The notes: generated from the letters alone by a model not told the origin. A stretch of DNA of 64,000 bases from Alkalihalobacillus sp. YIM B00296 (GCF_020179385.1 NZ_JAIBLJ010000004.1:120259-184258); one strand, 5' to 3'. Counted from the first letter of the stretch, positions 53,911-63,912 are shown. Translations and numbers: made by a program.

Positions 53911-53975
53911 CCGTTTCTCCTCCTCGAACTAAAGCTTGTAAGACCACTGTATGCGACAGACTGAACAGATATAGA

Positions 53976-54743
53976 TCATAATTGTATTTTCGTACTGATG
54001 AATTCATCGACTAATCGATTAAATACATTCCACTTATGGAACGGCACTTCATGGAAGGAATTTGAAACGATTGCGATGGATGGCTGCTGTAAACGGTGTT
54101 TATATACTTTTTCAAAGATTTTGATGTGTAGGACCCGATCCCCGTATATGACGAGTGTCGGAACTGTGATTTGTGACAATCGGTCCAGGCAGGAATAGGT
54201 GTAAGAGGCTTGATAGAAGTCATACCAATTTCTATGATTTGTCTTTCTAACAGTTTTCAACAGGATCGCTCGTTCTTCCTTCTTTTTCCCATGACTTATC
54301 ACTATGATTTTCGTAAGAAGATCGGGAGCATACTGCAAAAACGCCATACCTGCTAGAAACTCTGCTCCCAAGAGGGCAGACACGTACGGAAATCCACCAC
54401 TTAAAATAAGGCCGAGACACCGTTCCGGATAAGTGATCGCAAAATGCTGCGCAATCGATCCTCCTGCTGAATATCCACAAATAACCACCTTTTCTACTTG
54501 TAATACATCAAGCAATTGGCGTAATTCCTTTGTCAGACTTTCTATCGTGACTTGATCAGAGGTTGGATCACTGAATCCGTGTCCGCACATATCATAGGTG
54601 ATGATCCGATAGGTTGAGCTTAAATGAAGTTGATGCATGAAGACACTTTTCCCAAGTCCCGGCGGATGAAGGAACACGATCGGGATTCCTTCCCCTCTGT
54701 CCTCCACGCTTAACTTCCTGCCAAAAACAGATTGAGCAGACAT
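53976..54743 (-). CDS. Alpha/beta hydrolase
   Basis: A 255-residue alpha/beta hydrolase. The oxyanion region is FLHPPGLGKSVFMHQL and the nucleophile Ser is in CGYSAGGSIAQHFA (about 98). An Asp candidate is in LVIYGDRVLHI and the catalytic His in SNSFHEVPFHKWN. The substrate cannot be told. I start at the ATG at 54743 (AAAGGGGC upstream); a TTG two codons earlier is less good. The XapX gene ends 16 bp upstream, so the two are co-transcribed. Confidence 0.87.
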   Translation of the reverse strand: MSAQSVFGRKLSVEDRGEGIPIVFLHPPGLGKSVFMHQLHLSSTYRIITYDMCGHGFSDPTSDQVTIESLTKELRQLLDVLQVEKVVICGYSAGGSIAQHFAITYPERCLGLILSGGFPYVSALLGAEFLAGMAFLQYAPDLLTKIIVISHGKKKEERAILLKTVRKTNHRNWYDFYQASYTYSCLDRLSQITVPTLVIYGDRVLHIKIFEKVYKHRLQQPSIAIVSNSFHEVPFHKWNVFNRLVDEFISTKIQL

Positions 54744-54759
54744 GTCCAATGCCCCTTTC

Positions 54760-54930
54760 CTATCTTAATAACAGAGGCATCACCGTAATGACGAATTTAT
54801 AGCCCAGATAGATTCCGACTATCCCTAGAATCCCTGCAAATGCCGGAGGGGCGGGGATCGGAAGCTTGAATGCGGCAAAGACCAGCCCGACGACGAAGCC
54901 GCATAAAAGAGATAATATGGCAATTTTCAT
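54760..54930 (-). CDS. XapX domain protein, 56 residues
   Basis: GGAGG lies 8 bases before an ATG at 54930. The product starts MKIAILSLLCGFVVGLVFA, contains FKLPIPAPPAFAGILGIVG and YLGYKFVITVMP, and ends PLLLR. The KLPIPAPP..GI.GI.G..LG pattern is that of XapX domain proteins, very small two-helix membrane proteins of unknown function. It lies between argS and the hydrolase gene. Confidence 0.82.
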   Translation of the reverse strand: MKIAILSLLCGFVVGLVFAAFKLPIPAPPAFAGILGIVGIYLGYKFVITVMPLLLR

Positions 54931-54974
54931 AAAAGGAACCTCCAGTCGTTCATGCCGATATATGACTATAACGA

Positions 54975-55014
54975 AAGATAATGCTCTCTGCTAGTTAGTA
55001 TGACAGAGAGCATT
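54975..55014 (-). terminator. Terminator of argS
   Basis: AATGCTCTCTG pairs with CAGAGAGCATT around a 13-base loop; ATCTTTCGTT follows on the minus strand. It lies about 15 bp after the argS stop. Confidence 0.75.
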
Positions 55015-55028
55015 GTGAAATATGTCTT

Positions 55029-56699
55029 TTACATTTTTTCTGGTGCTGATACACCAATCAATTCTGTACCATTGTTCAGTGTTTGCTGAACAGCTTTCAT
55101 CAACGCATATCTTGCTTTACTTTGTTCAGGGTTGTCGTCATCAAGGACCCGTTCAGCATTATAAAAGCTATGAAGGGCTGAAGCGAGCTCAAACAAGTAG
55201 TTCGTCATCCGAGGCGTTGACAATGTCTGTGCTGCCTCCGCAACAGCTTCTGGAAACTCTCCAAGCTTCTTCAACAAGTCATATTCTTTTTCCGACCGAA
55301 TCGCTGAGAAATCGACTTGATCCTCGAATGTATAACCTTTTTCTTTCCCCTGGCGAAGCATGCTGCAGACGCGGGCATGTGCATATTGGATGTAATAGAC
55401 AGGGTTTTCGTTCGAACGGGATACGGCAAGATCCATATCAAAATCAAGATGGGAATCTGGGCTGCGCATTGCAAAGAAATATCGCATTGCATCAACACCG
55501 ACTTCATCCATCAATTCGAGTAAAGTGACTGCTTTCCCTGTCCGTTTACTCATCTTCACTTTTTCACCGTTTTGGAATAGACTGACGAGCTGTATGATCT
55601 GCACTTCAAGCTGTTCGCGGTCATAGCCGAGCGCTTCCACAGCAGCCTTCATCCGCGGAATGTACCCATGGTGGTCCGCACCCCAAATATTGATGACTGT
55701 TTCAAACCCGCGCTTGAATTTATCAAAGTGATAAGCCATGTCCGGTGTCAAATAAGTATACGTTCCGTCGCTCTTGATCAAGACACGGTCCTTGTCATCC
55801 CCATAGTCCGTCGTCCTGAACCAGGTCGCCCCATCCTTTTCATATGTGACGCCTTTTTCCTTCAATAAAGCAAGTGTTTCATCGATCTTCCCTGATGTAT
55901 AAAGGGAGGTCTCAGAATACCACTCATCAAAACGGACTCGGAACTCCGCCAAGTCCTCCTTGATTTTCTCAAGCTGTTTCTTCAGACCAAATTCTCTGAA
56001 GTAGCGTATGCGTTCCTCCTGGTTCAGGTGGACAAATTTGTCGCCTTCCTTTTTAGCGACCTCTTCTGCAAAGCGGATGATGTCTTTTCCGAAATACCCA
56101 TCTTCAGGCATGGATGCCTCGTGACCCAATGCCTCCAGGTAGCGCGCTTCAAGGGAGAGGGCAAGATTGTGGATCTGATTTCCAGCATCGTTGATATAAT
56201 ATTCCCGTGATACATCATAGCCGGCTTTATCCAGCATATTGCATAACGTATCCCCTACTGCCGCTCCACGTGCATGGCCAAGGTGGAGACTGCCTGTCGG
56301 ATTGGCCGAAACAAACTCAATCTGCACCTTTTTGTTTTGTCCTGTATCCGTCTGTCCATATTGATCACCTGCTTTGATGATTGCAGGGATCAGATCGGTC
56401 AAATAATGGTTGTCAAAGTAAAAATTGATGAATCCCGGTCCTGCGATTTCAATCTTTTCAATCGACGCCTTCGTTTGGTCGAAGTTCTCGATCATTTCTT
56501 CAGCAATCTGGCGCGGCGCCTTTTTTGCAATACGTGCGAGCTGCATGGCCATGTTCGTCGCGAAATCACCATGGTCCTTATTTTTCGGAATCTCAAGAAC
56601 GACTTCCGGAAGCTGTTCTTCTGTAGCCAAACCTGCTTTTACAACTGAATCGGAAATTTCCTTTTTCAATTGTTCCTTTACCTGTTCTACAATCGTCAT
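55029..56699 (-). CDS. argS: Arginyl-tRNA synthetase
   Basis: A 556-residue class I synthetase. The N-terminal tRNA-binding domain has [11 protein letters not shown] (about 108). The HIGH motif appears as [14 protein letters not shown] (about 135) and the KMSKS-like loop as [14 protein letters not shown] (about 363). The DALR anticodon-binding domain (about 435-556) has [14 protein letters not shown]. Normal length for Bacillus (556). The start overlaps the end of ywiB by 4 bases, as in the conserved ywiB-argS pair. Confidence 0.97.
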   Translation of the reverse strand: MTIVEQVKEQLKKEISDSVVKAGLATEEQLPEVVLEIPKNKDHGDFATNMAMQLARIAKKAPRQIAEEMIENFDQTKASIEKIEIAGPGFINFYFDNHYLTDLIPAIIKAGDQYGQTDTGQNKKVQIEFVSANPTGSLHLGHARGAAVGDTLCNMLDKAGYDVSREYYINDAGNQIHNLALSLEARYLEALGHEASMPEDGYFGKDIIRFAEEVAKKEGDKFVHLNQEERIRYFREFGLKKQLEKIKEDLAEFRVRFDEWYSETSLYTSGKIDETLALLKEKGVTYEKDGATWFRTTDYGDDKDRVLIKSDGTYTYLTPDMAYHFDKFKRGFETVINIWGADHHGYIPRMKAAVEALGYDREQLEVQIIQLVSLFQNGEKVKMSKRTGKAVTLLELMDEVGVDAMRYFFAMRSPDSHLDFDMDLAVSRSNENPVYYIQYAHARVCSMLRQGKEKGYTFEDQVDFSAIRSEKEYDLLKKLGEFPEAVAEAAQTLSTPRMTNYLFELASALHSFYNAERVLDDDNPEQSKARYALMKAVQQTLNNGTELIGVSAPEKM

Positions 56700-57130
56700 C
56701 TTTCTTCCCCTCTCAGCTTTATAAGCATATGATGGTAACCGGCTTCTTCACCTTGGAAAAGCACCTGATAATCCATTGATAAATAACCGGTTTGTACTTT
56801 TTCATTCCAATCGAAATCGATCTTATCCGTTTTCGTTGAGATTGGGATCGGACCATAAGGGCTTTCATAGGTCCCTTCCTTCTCGGTCCCAGGGCTGAAT
56901 CGTTGCCGCATCGAAACGGCTCCCTTGCGGATGATCGTGATTTCATCGGCCAAAATTTTTATCGTCGTACCCACTTTCTCCGTTTCGTTGATTACTTCTT
57001 CATAGCGAAGGTAGACAGCGTCGTTCTTCCTGTGTAACGTTCCATTCGATGACAACTTGGTATCCTCGGCTCCACCGGAACCAATGATTTTCGTATGTAA
57101 ATCCACTTCGACAGGAATTGTAAGATCCAC
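56696..57130 (-). CDS. ywiB: DUF1934 beta-barrel protein YwiB
   Basis: A 144-residue lipocalin-like/DUF1934 protein built of beta strands: [34 protein letters not shown] and [11 protein letters not shown]. Function unknown. The GTG at 57130 has AAGGGTG about 8 bases upstream; a GTG three codons earlier overlaps that site. Overlaps argS by 4 bases. A sigma-A promoter lies at 57164-57193. Confidence 0.85.
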   Translation of the reverse strand: MDLTIPVEVDLHTKIIGSGGAEDTKLSSNGTLHRKNDAVYLRYEEVINETEKVGTTIKILADEITIIRKGAVSMRQRFSPGTEKEGTYESPYGPIPISTKTDKIDFDWNEKVQTGYLSMDYQVLFQGEEAGYHHMLIKLRGEER

Positions 57131-57163
57131 ACTGCTCACACCCTTCTCTTCGTTAACTTACCC

Positions 57164-57193
57164 ATTATAATAAAAAAACGCCACCTCTTTCAA
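57164..57193 (-). promoter_or_regulatory. Sigma-A promoter of ywiB-argS
   Basis: On the minus strand TTGAAA (57188-57193) and TATAAT (57164-57169) are separated by 18 bp. The promoter overlaps the terminator of the preceding kinase gene. Confidence 0.7.
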
Positions 57194-57206
57194 GGTTCAG
57201 CGCCGA
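57171..57206 (-). terminator. Terminator of the second PAS kinase
   Basis: On the minus strand CGC, three bases, ACCT pairs with AGGT, one base, GCG around a short loop and is followed by seven T. The same bases form the -35 and spacer of the ywiB promoter. Confidence 0.65.
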
Positions 57207-57235
57207 GACGATACTCCGGAAACATTTTCTATATT

Positions 57236-59044
57236 TCAAGGCAGTGGTAATAGTACATCCACCGTTGTTCCATCATGTTCACTGCTTGAAAACTGAATCG
57301 TCCCCTTATGATCTTTGATGATTTTAAAACTGACCATCAATCCTAAGCCCGTACCTTTTTCTTTTGTTGTGTAAAAAGGTTCGCCCAGCCTTGACATCTT
57401 ATCTTTCGGAATGCCTGGTCCCTGGTCTTTGATCTTGATGAGAAGCTTACCATCTTTCCTTTTCCTGGAAGAGATGAAGATTTTCCCTCCATCCGGCATG
57501 ACTTCGATTGCATTTTTGATCAGATTGATGAAGACTTGCTTCAATTGATTTTCTTCACAGTCGATCAATTCGGAATCCGCTTCCAAATCCGTGATGAACT
57601 GGATATTATGCAGGTTCGCTTGTCCCTCCAGAAGCTTTAACACATGCCGGATGAGGTTTCCGGCTTTCTTCTTCTCAAAACAAATGCTTTGCGGTTTTGC
57701 CAGTAAAAGCAATTCACTGATGATCTGTTCGATGCGATCCAGCTCAGAAAGTACGATTTGATAATATAGCTCCTTATCTTCGAGACCGTCCTCCATCATC
57801 TGTATGAATCCCTTGATCGAGGTCAATGGATTTCGGATTTCATGTGCAATTGCTGCCGCAAGCTCGCCGACAACAGTTAGTTTCTCCGACCTTCTAAGCA
57901 TTTCCTGCGATTTTTTCTCGTCGGTGATGTCACGTAGAATCCCATACATACCTATGATTTCCTCATCGACGATCATCGGGAAACCGACGACCCTGACAGT
58001 GATGGTTTCGCGATCTTTCCGTATCATATGCTTTTCGAATTTGACCGTTTTTCCGGTGAAAATCTTCTCGTAATTTACTACGACTTCCTCTTTCTCATCC
58101 GCCAGCAGGAAATCGGTGTATTGCCTTCCAATCTGCTCTTCCTCCGAGAAACCAGTAATGGTGACGATTGCCGGATTGACGCTCGTCAATTCCCCTTTAA
58201 GGTTGAGCGAATAGATGCCGTCAGGATTGTGTTGGAATAGGGATCGGTATCGCCGCTCACTATGCAGCAAGGACTTTTTCGTATAATTTTTCTCGGTGAC
58301 ATCCCTGAACACCGCAAGTACGTATGTATTTCCGTTCTCTTTGATCGGAATCGATTTTCCTTCCATTTCTAAAATGGCCCCGTCCGGACGAATGAGTTTT
58401 ATAGGGAACAATCTAGTGAACCGGTGTCCTTTCATGACCTTTTCAACTCGTTTTCCTGACTCTTCGCGATAGTCCGGGTGAATAAAATCTACCGTCGATT
58501 TCCCGATGATATCGGATTTGTCTTTGATTCCGAGCATCTCAACTGCAACATCGTTTACATACAGGATTTTTTCCGAGTCATGTAAACAAACCGGGTCAGG
58601 GGAATGCTCGACAAGCTGTCTGTACCGATATTCAGATTCAAGCAACGCTTGCTGAGCTTTTTGCAAGGCTGAATGATTCATTGATATAGGTACGTTACCT
58701 GAACCCTTCATCTCATCCCCATTTTCTATGTAACGGACAAGCAGGTCGGTGCGTCCATCCTTTTTTGGAAAACAGGAAAGTTCAACAATTTCCGCTTGTC
58801 TGTCGACACTGACCAGTACAGTCCTGTACCAGGCTCCTTCTTGACTTTTATCAGTTTCGACTTCCGGAAAGAAGCGGATCAGTTTTTTTCCGATCAATTG
58901 CTCGGTTTCTACGCCTATCCAGTCTTTGATCATTTGGTTGGCATATATGATCGAACCATCCTTATTTATTTGTAAAAAGCCATCTGACAATTGATCAATG
59001 AAAGTTTGGTTGATTTCCATCAAAGCAGAAGTTGTTCTTTGCAC
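57236..59044 (-). CDS. PAS-domain sensor histidine kinase 2 (sporulation-kinase type)
   Basis: About 602 residues, soluble. Three PAS modules (about 10-125, 140-255, 265-380) lead to HisKA with His401 in AHEIRNPLTSIKGF and a HATPase with FINLIKNAIEVM, KDQGPGIPKDK and TKEKGTGLGLMV. The HisKA-HATPase half closely resembles the kinase at 15135-17372 (shared LGELAAxIAHEIRNPLTS..L..ELDRI..I pattern), so they are paralogues. No response regulator is adjacent; Spo0F is the likely partner. The GTG at 59044 has AAAGGAG 8 bases upstream; an ATG 18 codons earlier lacks a site. Confidence 0.87.
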   Translation of the reverse strand: MQRTTSALMEINQTFIDQLSDGFLQINKDGSIIYANQMIKDWIGVETEQLIGKKLIRFFPEVETDKSQEGAWYRTVLVSVDRQAEIVELSCFPKKDGRTDLLVRYIENGDEMKGSGNVPISMNHSALQKAQQALLESEYRYRQLVEHSPDPVCLHDSEKILYVNDVAVEMLGIKDKSDIIGKSTVDFIHPDYREESGKRVEKVMKGHRFTRLFPIKLIRPDGAILEMEGKSIPIKENGNTYVLAVFRDVTEKNYTKKSLLHSERRYRSLFQHNPDGIYSLNLKGELTSVNPAIVTITGFSEEEQIGRQYTDFLLADEKEEVVVNYEKIFTGKTVKFEKHMIRKDRETITVRVVGFPMIVDEEIIGMYGILRDITDEKKSQEMLRRSEKLTVVGELAAAIAHEIRNPLTSIKGFIQMMEDGLEDKELYYQIVLSELDRIEQIISELLLLAKPQSICFEKKKAGNLIRHVLKLLEGQANLHNIQFITDLEADSELIDCEENQLKQVFINLIKNAIEVMPDGGKIFISSRKRKDGKLLIKIKDQGPGIPKDKMSRLGEPFYTTKEKGTGLGLMVSFKIIKDHKGTIQFSSSEHDGTTVDVLLPLP

Positions 59045-59278
59045 GGTACCTGCTCCTTTATATGGTTGTGCGTACTTGCTATTTGCCCATTTTGACATGA
59101 GCGAATTGATCGCTACCTAAATTAATTAGATCTTTTTGAAGAATTTCCTTCTCCGAATCTCTATTGTCATAAAACAATAATATTTGTCGAATGATGGATG
59201 CCCCTGGATCGCACTTTCCCCAGGAGTGTTGCAAGCTTCACTAACCAATAAACCCAACCGGTGACATTTTTTCCACTT

Positions 59279-59324
59279 GAAAAAAACCCTTTCAGAAAGG
59301 ATCGTGTTTCTTTCTAAAAGGGTC
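59279..59324 (-). terminator. Terminator of speB
   Basis: On the minus strand ACCCTTTTAGAAAG pairs with CTTTCTGAAAGGGT (one mismatch) and is followed by seven T. A J-repeat right end (about 59210-59245) lies just beyond it. Confidence 0.88.
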
Positions 59325-59329
59325 TCGAC

Positions 59330-60202
59330 TTATTTCACCCAGCCGAGCAGCATTTCTCGGATGAATTTACTTGCGGCGATCGGGGTTTGTTCAGAATGAT
59401 CATAAATCGGAGCGACTTCGACAAGGTCTGCGCCGATGACCTTCACGTCCGAATTCGCAATCAGCACGATCGCTTCCAAAAGCTCTTTTGAAGTGATGCC
59501 TCCCGCTTCCGCTGTTCCTGTCCCTGGGGCGTGTGCAGGATCAAGGACATCAATATCGATCGTCACATATATATTCCACCCTGAAAGCTTTGGAAGGACT
59601 TCTTTCATTGGCTCGACAACATCGAACTTCGCCATGTACATACCTGACTCTTTTGCAAATTGAAATTCCTCTTTCATACCTGAGCGGATGCCGAAAGAAT
59701 AGACGTTTTCCGGTCCGATCAACTCACACGCTTTACGGATCGGTGTCGAGTGGGATAAAGGTTCCCCTTCATATTCTTTCCGGAGATCCGCATGGGCATC
59801 GATATGGATGACAGCAAAATCTTCGTACTTTTTATGAAAAGCTTTGAAAATCGGCCATGAAACGAGATGCTCCCCTCCGATCCCGAGCGGAAATTTCCCT
59901 GCATCCAAAATTTTCCCGACATACTCCTCGATCATATCGATGCTTCGCTGCGGGTTTCCGAACGGAAGCGGGATATCCCCTGCATCGTAAAATCGCACTT
60001 GCTCAAGTTCCCGGTCCATATATGGGCTGTACTCTTCTAACCCGAGTGATACTTCACGAATTTTAGCTGGTCCGAAACGTGACCCCGGGCGGAAGCTGAC
60101 CGTCCAGTCCATTGGCATTCCGTAAATGACTGCTTCACTATCTTCAAAACGAGGATGACTTTTTATGAATACATTTCCTGAATAAGCTTCTTCAAATCGC
60201 AT
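59330..60202 (-). CDS. speB: Agmatinase
   Basis: A 290-residue ureohydrolase that splits agmatine to putrescine and urea. Manganese ligands are in GGEHLVSWPIF, IHIDAHADLR and TIDIDVLDPAHAPGTGT; VEVAPIYDHSEQT ends the active site. GGAGA lies before the ATG. It is 9 bp downstream of speE, and the two supply putrescine and then spermidine. Confidence 0.95.
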   Translation of the reverse strand: MRFEEAYSGNVFIKSHPRFEDSEAVIYGMPMDWTVSFRPGSRFGPAKIREVSLGLEEYSPYMDRELEQVRFYDAGDIPLPFGNPQRSIDMIEEYVGKILDAGKFPLGIGGEHLVSWPIFKAFHKKYEDFAVIHIDAHADLRKEYEGEPLSHSTPIRKACELIGPENVYSFGIRSGMKEEFQFAKESGMYMAKFDVVEPMKEVLPKLSGWNIYVTIDIDVLDPAHAPGTGTAEAGGITSKELLEAIVLIANSDVKVIGADLVEVAPIYDHSEQTPIAASKFIREMLLGWVK

Positions 60203-60211
60203 GATACTCTC

Positions 60212-61039
60212 CTACTCGACAAGATCCCGGACGAATTTAGGCAAAGCGAAAGCTGCTGTATGCAGTTCTTTCGTATAGTACTTCGTATCGATGTCGTGGA
60301 AACGGTCTTCCTCCACTTTCAATGGATCATAATTCTTCGATCCGATCGTAAACGTCCACAATCCGCTTGGGTACGTTGGAATGTTTGCTGTGTAAAGGCG
60401 TGTCACAGGGAAGATCTCTCTTACATCCCTATGCACTTGGGAGATGAGATCTGCTTTGAACCATGGGTTGTCCGTCTGGGCAACAAATACGCCGTCTTCT
60501 TTCAATGCCTTTGATATCCCTTCATAAAAACCCTTTTCAAACAACTTCGCAGCTGGACCGACCGGCTCAGTTGAATCGACCATGATCACATCATATTCGT
60601 TTTCACTTTTCGCAATGTGCATGAATCCATCATCCACCTGTACGTCGACACGCGGGTCTTCCAGATCTCCGGCAATCTCCGGCAAGTATTTTTTTGAATA
60701 CTCGATGACTTTCCCATCAATCTCGACAAGGACCGCTTTTTCAACTGAAGGGTGCTTCAATACTTCGCGAATGACACCACCGTCTCCTCCACCGACGACA
60801 AGGATATGCTTTGGATTCGGATGTGTGAAAAGCGGGACGTGAGCAACCATTTCGTGATAGACGAACTCATCCTTTTGTGTCGTCATGACCATGCCATCCA
60901 AGACGAGCATGTTGCCGAACTCTTCTGTTTCAATCATATCCAGCCGTTGAAAATCTGTTCGCTCGGTATGTAAGGTCTGTTTGATCTTTGCAGTGATGCC
61001 GAACCTTTCCGTTTGTTTTTCCGTGTACCATAATTCCAT
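60212..61039 (-). CDS. speE: Spermidine synthase
   Basis: A 275-residue aminopropyltransferase making spermidine from putrescine and decarboxylated S-adenosylmethionine. [16 protein letters not shown] is the cofactor loop, with catalytic Asp in [13 protein letters not shown]; the N-terminal strand domain has [19 protein letters not shown]. The ATG at 61039 has GAGGTG 6 bases upstream; the longer frame adds 15 residues. First gene of speE-speB, divergent from pbpG as in B. subtilis. Confidence 0.95.
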   Translation of the reverse strand: MELWYTEKQTERFGITAKIKQTLHTERTDFQRLDMIETEEFGNMLVLDGMVMTTQKDEFVYHEMVAHVPLFTHPNPKHILVVGGGDGGVIREVLKHPSVEKAVLVEIDGKVIEYSKKYLPEIAGDLEDPRVDVQVDDGFMHIAKSENEYDVIMVDSTEPVGPAAKLFEKGFYEGISKALKEDGVFVAQTDNPWFKADLISQVHRDVREIFPVTRLYTANIPTYPSGLWTFTIGSKNYDPLKVEEDRFHDIDTKYYTKELHTAAFALPKFVRDLVE

Positions 61040-61205
61040 TTCATTCACCTCATTGATTATTATCCTGAAAATCCTATTTGGCATTCTATCATAAGTATTC
61101 GACGTGTATCGAATTTACTCTGGCCCACAATTGATACTCTATTACCTATTTGTCCGTTTCCCTCAGTCATTGATTTGAAACTTACAATTGATAATGTGCA
61201 AGAAA

Positions 61206-61233
61206 AGTATACTCGATTGCCCTATTTTTGCAA
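61206..61233 (-). promoter_or_regulatory. Sigma-A promoter of speE-speB
   Basis: On the minus strand TTGCAA (61228-61233) and TATACT (61206-61211) are separated by 16 bp. The leader to speE is about 160 nt. The 352 bp divergent region otherwise holds the pbpG upstream sequence, with CATACTA at 61331-61337 as a possible sigma-G/F-type -10 whose -35 is unclear. Confidence 0.6.
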
Positions 61234-61391
61234 GAGAAATTTATATCCAATTGCCAAACAAGAATCGGAACGGCGACCACATCGAATGTAAAAGCGTCCA
61301 AGTCAACGTTTAGAATCGGTGGAACCCTCCCATACTAGTAAAAATAGAAGTGACTAAGAAGCTGAAAACGGCTCGTAAGGGGGGACGCCTC

Positions 61392-63458
61392 ATGGAAGTC
61401 ATAACCGCTGATCGTTTGTTGAGGACTTGGAAAGTAGTATGGCTCTATCTCAGGACTTTATTGATATTTTCATTGCCTTTATTTTTGATAGGGCTTATTT
61501 TTGTCGTTGTGATCAATGTAATGGGCCCTCCTCCGCTAAAGGTTCCGCAGACGACGGTCTTTTATGGGTCAGATGAATCGATCATCGGCGAACACGAGCC
61601 ACTTGGTCAAAATCGGTTCTGGGTAAAACTTGAGGATATATCGCCTTATATGACGAAAGCTACCGTAGCTATAGAGGACCGTAAATTTTATCACCATCAC
61701 GGATTTGATCTGAAACGGATCGGTGCCGCCCTTTTAGCCGATATCCGGGCAGGTTCGAAAGTCCAGGGCGCTAGTACGATCACTCAGCAGTACTCCCGGA
61801 ACTTATTTCTTGCACCTGATAAAACGTGGGAGCGGAAGCTGAAGGAAGCGGTTTATGCAGCACGGATCGAAGCGAATTACACGAAAGACGAAATCATCCA
61901 GGGTTATTTGAACACGATTTATTATGGTCATGGAAATTATGGGATCGAAGCTGCCTCCCAGTTTTATTTCGGGAAGCCTGCCAAAAAATTGAACCTTGCC
62001 GAGGCGAGCATGTTAGCGGGAATTCCGAAAGGGCCATCCTATTACAGTCCGATCGTCAATATGGATAATGCAAAAAAACGGCAGAAGATCGTGTTAAATG
62101 CAATGGTCGCAACTGGAGCAGCAAGTGCAAAAGAAGCCGCCGATGCATACAAAGCTCCTCTTGAAATCGTCGGGAAAACGAATCTGCCTATAGAAAAAGC
62201 AGCTTACTTCCAGGATGAAGTTGAATACCTTTTAAAAAATAAACTTGGACTGGATGCGGAAGAGGTGAAGCTGGGCGGTTACCATGTCTACACAACGTTG
62301 GATCCAAAACTCCAGGAAAAAGCAGAGCACTGGGTTGAAAAGTCGATTCCGAAGACCTCAGGCATCCAAGTTGGTATGGTTGCACTCGATCCTAGAACGG
62401 GAGACGTAAAAGCGATGGTAGGAGGCCGGGATTATCAAAAGAGTGCCTATAACCGTGCTACCCAGGCAAGACGCGCACCAGGCTCGACCTTCAAACCGTT
62501 CTTATACGCTGCGGCATTGAAAAACGGATTCACGCCTTCCACTCTATTGAAGAGTGAGCCGACAACCTTTTTCGAGGGTGAGGAGAACGAGTATATACCT
62601 GAAAATTTCGGCCATCATTATGCGAACGACGAGATCACATTAGCGCAGGCAATAGCGGTTTCTGATAACGTGTACGCCGTGAAGACCAATATCTTCATCG
62701 GACCTGAACAGCTTGTCAAAACTGCAAGGGATTTCGGAATAAAAAGTGACCTTTCTGCCATCCCTTCACTCGCTCTTGGAACAAAGCCTGTCGGGGTACT
62801 GGAAATGACATCAGCCTATAGTGTATTTGCCAACAATGGTGTGAAAAGTAAACCAAGATTCATCACGAAGGTCGTCGATTATAAAGGAGACGTCATATAT
62901 GAACAAGATGTCGAGAAAAAGCCCGTGATCGATCAAGAATATGCCTACGTCATGACCGATCTGATGAAAGGTGTATTTGATGAACGGTTGAATGACTATA
63001 CAAGAGTTACTGGCGCTTCCATCAGCAGTTTGATCGATCGGCCAACTGCTGGAAAAACCGGTTCGACCAATAATGATAACTGGATCATCGGTTACACGCC
63101 ACAGCTCGTGACTGGAGTCTGGACCGGTTACGACAAAGGAAAATCCCTTCATCCGTTCAATGATGTGCTTTATTCCAAAAATATTTGGGGGCACTTCATG
63201 AAGGATGCGATGTCCGGTCGTCCTGTCGCTCAATTCACTCAACCTGAAGGCGTCATTGGCGTAAATGTGAATCCAGATACGGGCTTGCTGGCAAGTGACA
63301 GCTGTCCAAAAAAGAGGCTTTCTTATTACATCGAAGGCACGCAACCGACGAAGTACTGTAAAGGTGATGCCGCTGATAAGGAAAAAGCACCTGTTTCGCC
63401 TAATCAGACCGGAGAAAAAGGCTTCTTCAAACGGATTTGGAACTGGATAAAAAGGTAA
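61392..63458 (+). CDS. pbpG: Class A penicillin-binding protein (PbpG type)
   Basis: A 688-residue bifunctional peptidoglycan synthase. One membrane helix (about 25-50, LLIFSLPLFLIGLIFVVVIN) anchors it. The GT51 transglycosylase domain has the catalytic Glu in VAIEDRKFYHHHGFD and QGASTITQQYSRN. The transpeptidase domain has the Ser nucleophile in PGSTFKPFLYA, the SDN motif (AVSDNVYAVKT) and KTGS (AGKTGSTNNDNW). The ATG at 61392 has GGGGGG 8 bases upstream. B. subtilis pbpG is a forespore gene used in spore germ-cell-wall synthesis; position opposite speE supports that identity. Confidence 0.93.
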   Translation: MEVITADRLLRTWKVVWLYLRTLLIFSLPLFLIGLIFVVVINVMGPPPLKVPQTTVFYGSDESIIGEHEPLGQNRFWVKLEDISPYMTKATVAIEDRKFYHHHGFDLKRIGAALLADIRAGSKVQGASTITQQYSRNLFLAPDKTWERKLKEAVYAARIEANYTKDEIIQGYLNTIYYGHGNYGIEAASQFYFGKPAKKLNLAEASMLAGIPKGPSYYSPIVNMDNAKKRQKIVLNAMVATGAASAKEAADAYKAPLEIVGKTNLPIEKAAYFQDEVEYLLKNKLGLDAEEVKLGGYHVYTTLDPKLQEKAEHWVEKSIPKTSGIQVGMVALDPRTGDVKAMVGGRDYQKSAYNRATQARRAPGSTFKPFLYAAALKNGFTPSTLLKSEPTTFFEGEENEYIPENFGHHYANDEITLAQAIAVSDNVYAVKTNIFIGPEQLVKTARDFGIKSDLSAIPSLALGTKPVGVLEMTSAYSVFANNGVKSKPRFITKVVDYKGDVIYEQDVEKKPVIDQEYAYVMTDLMKGVFDERLNDYTRVTGASISSLIDRPTAGKTGSTNNDNWIIGYTPQLVTGVWTGYDKGKSLHPFNDVLYSKNIWGHFMKDAMSGRPVAQFTQPEGVIGVNVNPDTGLLASDSCPKKRLSYYIEGTQPTKYCKGDAADKEKAPVSPNQTGEKGFFKRIWNWIKR

Positions 63459-63483
63459 AAGCGGAGACGTCCGCTTTTTTCGT
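63457..63483 (+). terminator. Terminator of pbpG
   Basis: AAAAGCGGA pairs with TCCGCTTTT around GACG and is followed by TTCG; the stop codon overlaps its first bases. Confidence 0.88.
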
Positions 63484-63518
63484 TCTAATGTGTTTGGTAT
63501 AGGGCAGCGGAGAGTTAT

Positions 63519-63750
63519 TTGCACGGTTTTGCAACGTCATTGCTCGAAAATAAAAATTATTGCACGGTTTCATCAATTAGTTGCACGGTTTTGCAACGTC
63601 ATTGCTCGAAAATAAAAATTATTGCACGGTTTCATCAATTAGTTGCACGGTTTCGCAGAACCATTGCTCGAAAACAATATGGATTGCACTGACGCTAGAA
63701 GTATTGCACTGAATTATCAAGGATTGCATCACCGTCGGAAGAATTACACC
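63519..63750 (+). repeat. Phased direct-repeat array P2, core TTGCACNG / TTGCTCG
   Basis: Twelve core units start at 63519, 63540, 63560, 63581, 63602, 63622, 63643, 63664, 63684, 63704, 63724 and 63744: every interval is 20 or 21 bp. Units are TTGCACGG, TTGCTCG, TTGCACTG, TTGCATC and TTACACC; spacers vary. A three-unit block of 62 bp is duplicated exactly (63519-63580 and 63581-63642) and a third copy has drifted. Same core and period as array P1 at 10531-10680. It lies downstream of pbpG; function unknown. Confidence 0.85.
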
Positions 63751-63757
63751 AGCGGTG

Positions 63758-63912
63758 AAGAAAAGCGCAAGCGCCCTGGTTAACCACGAAGGTCACTGGA
63801 AGTCCGACGAGGAGGCTCGAACCAAACAAAGTTCGGTTCTGCGTGGGCAAATACTTCGAACTAAATCAATGTGTCGACCGCCGCAGGAGGACTGAAGTGA
63901 TCCAAGTGGTTG
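63758..63912 (+). repeat. Repeat A, copy 12 (long form, right end lost)
   Basis: AAGAAAAGCGCAAGCGCCCT, GACGAGGAGGCT, the CGAACCAAACAAAGTTCG insert and CCGCAGGAGGACTGAAG are present. The last block stops at AGTGGTTG and is replaced by the terminator at 63913. It directly follows array P2. Confidence 0.85.

Noticed and set aside
63519..63750. Could the phased arrays be a CRISPR array?
   Set aside because: The repeated core is only 7-9 bases at a 20-21 bp period, far shorter than CRISPR repeats and spacers, and no cas genes are present.
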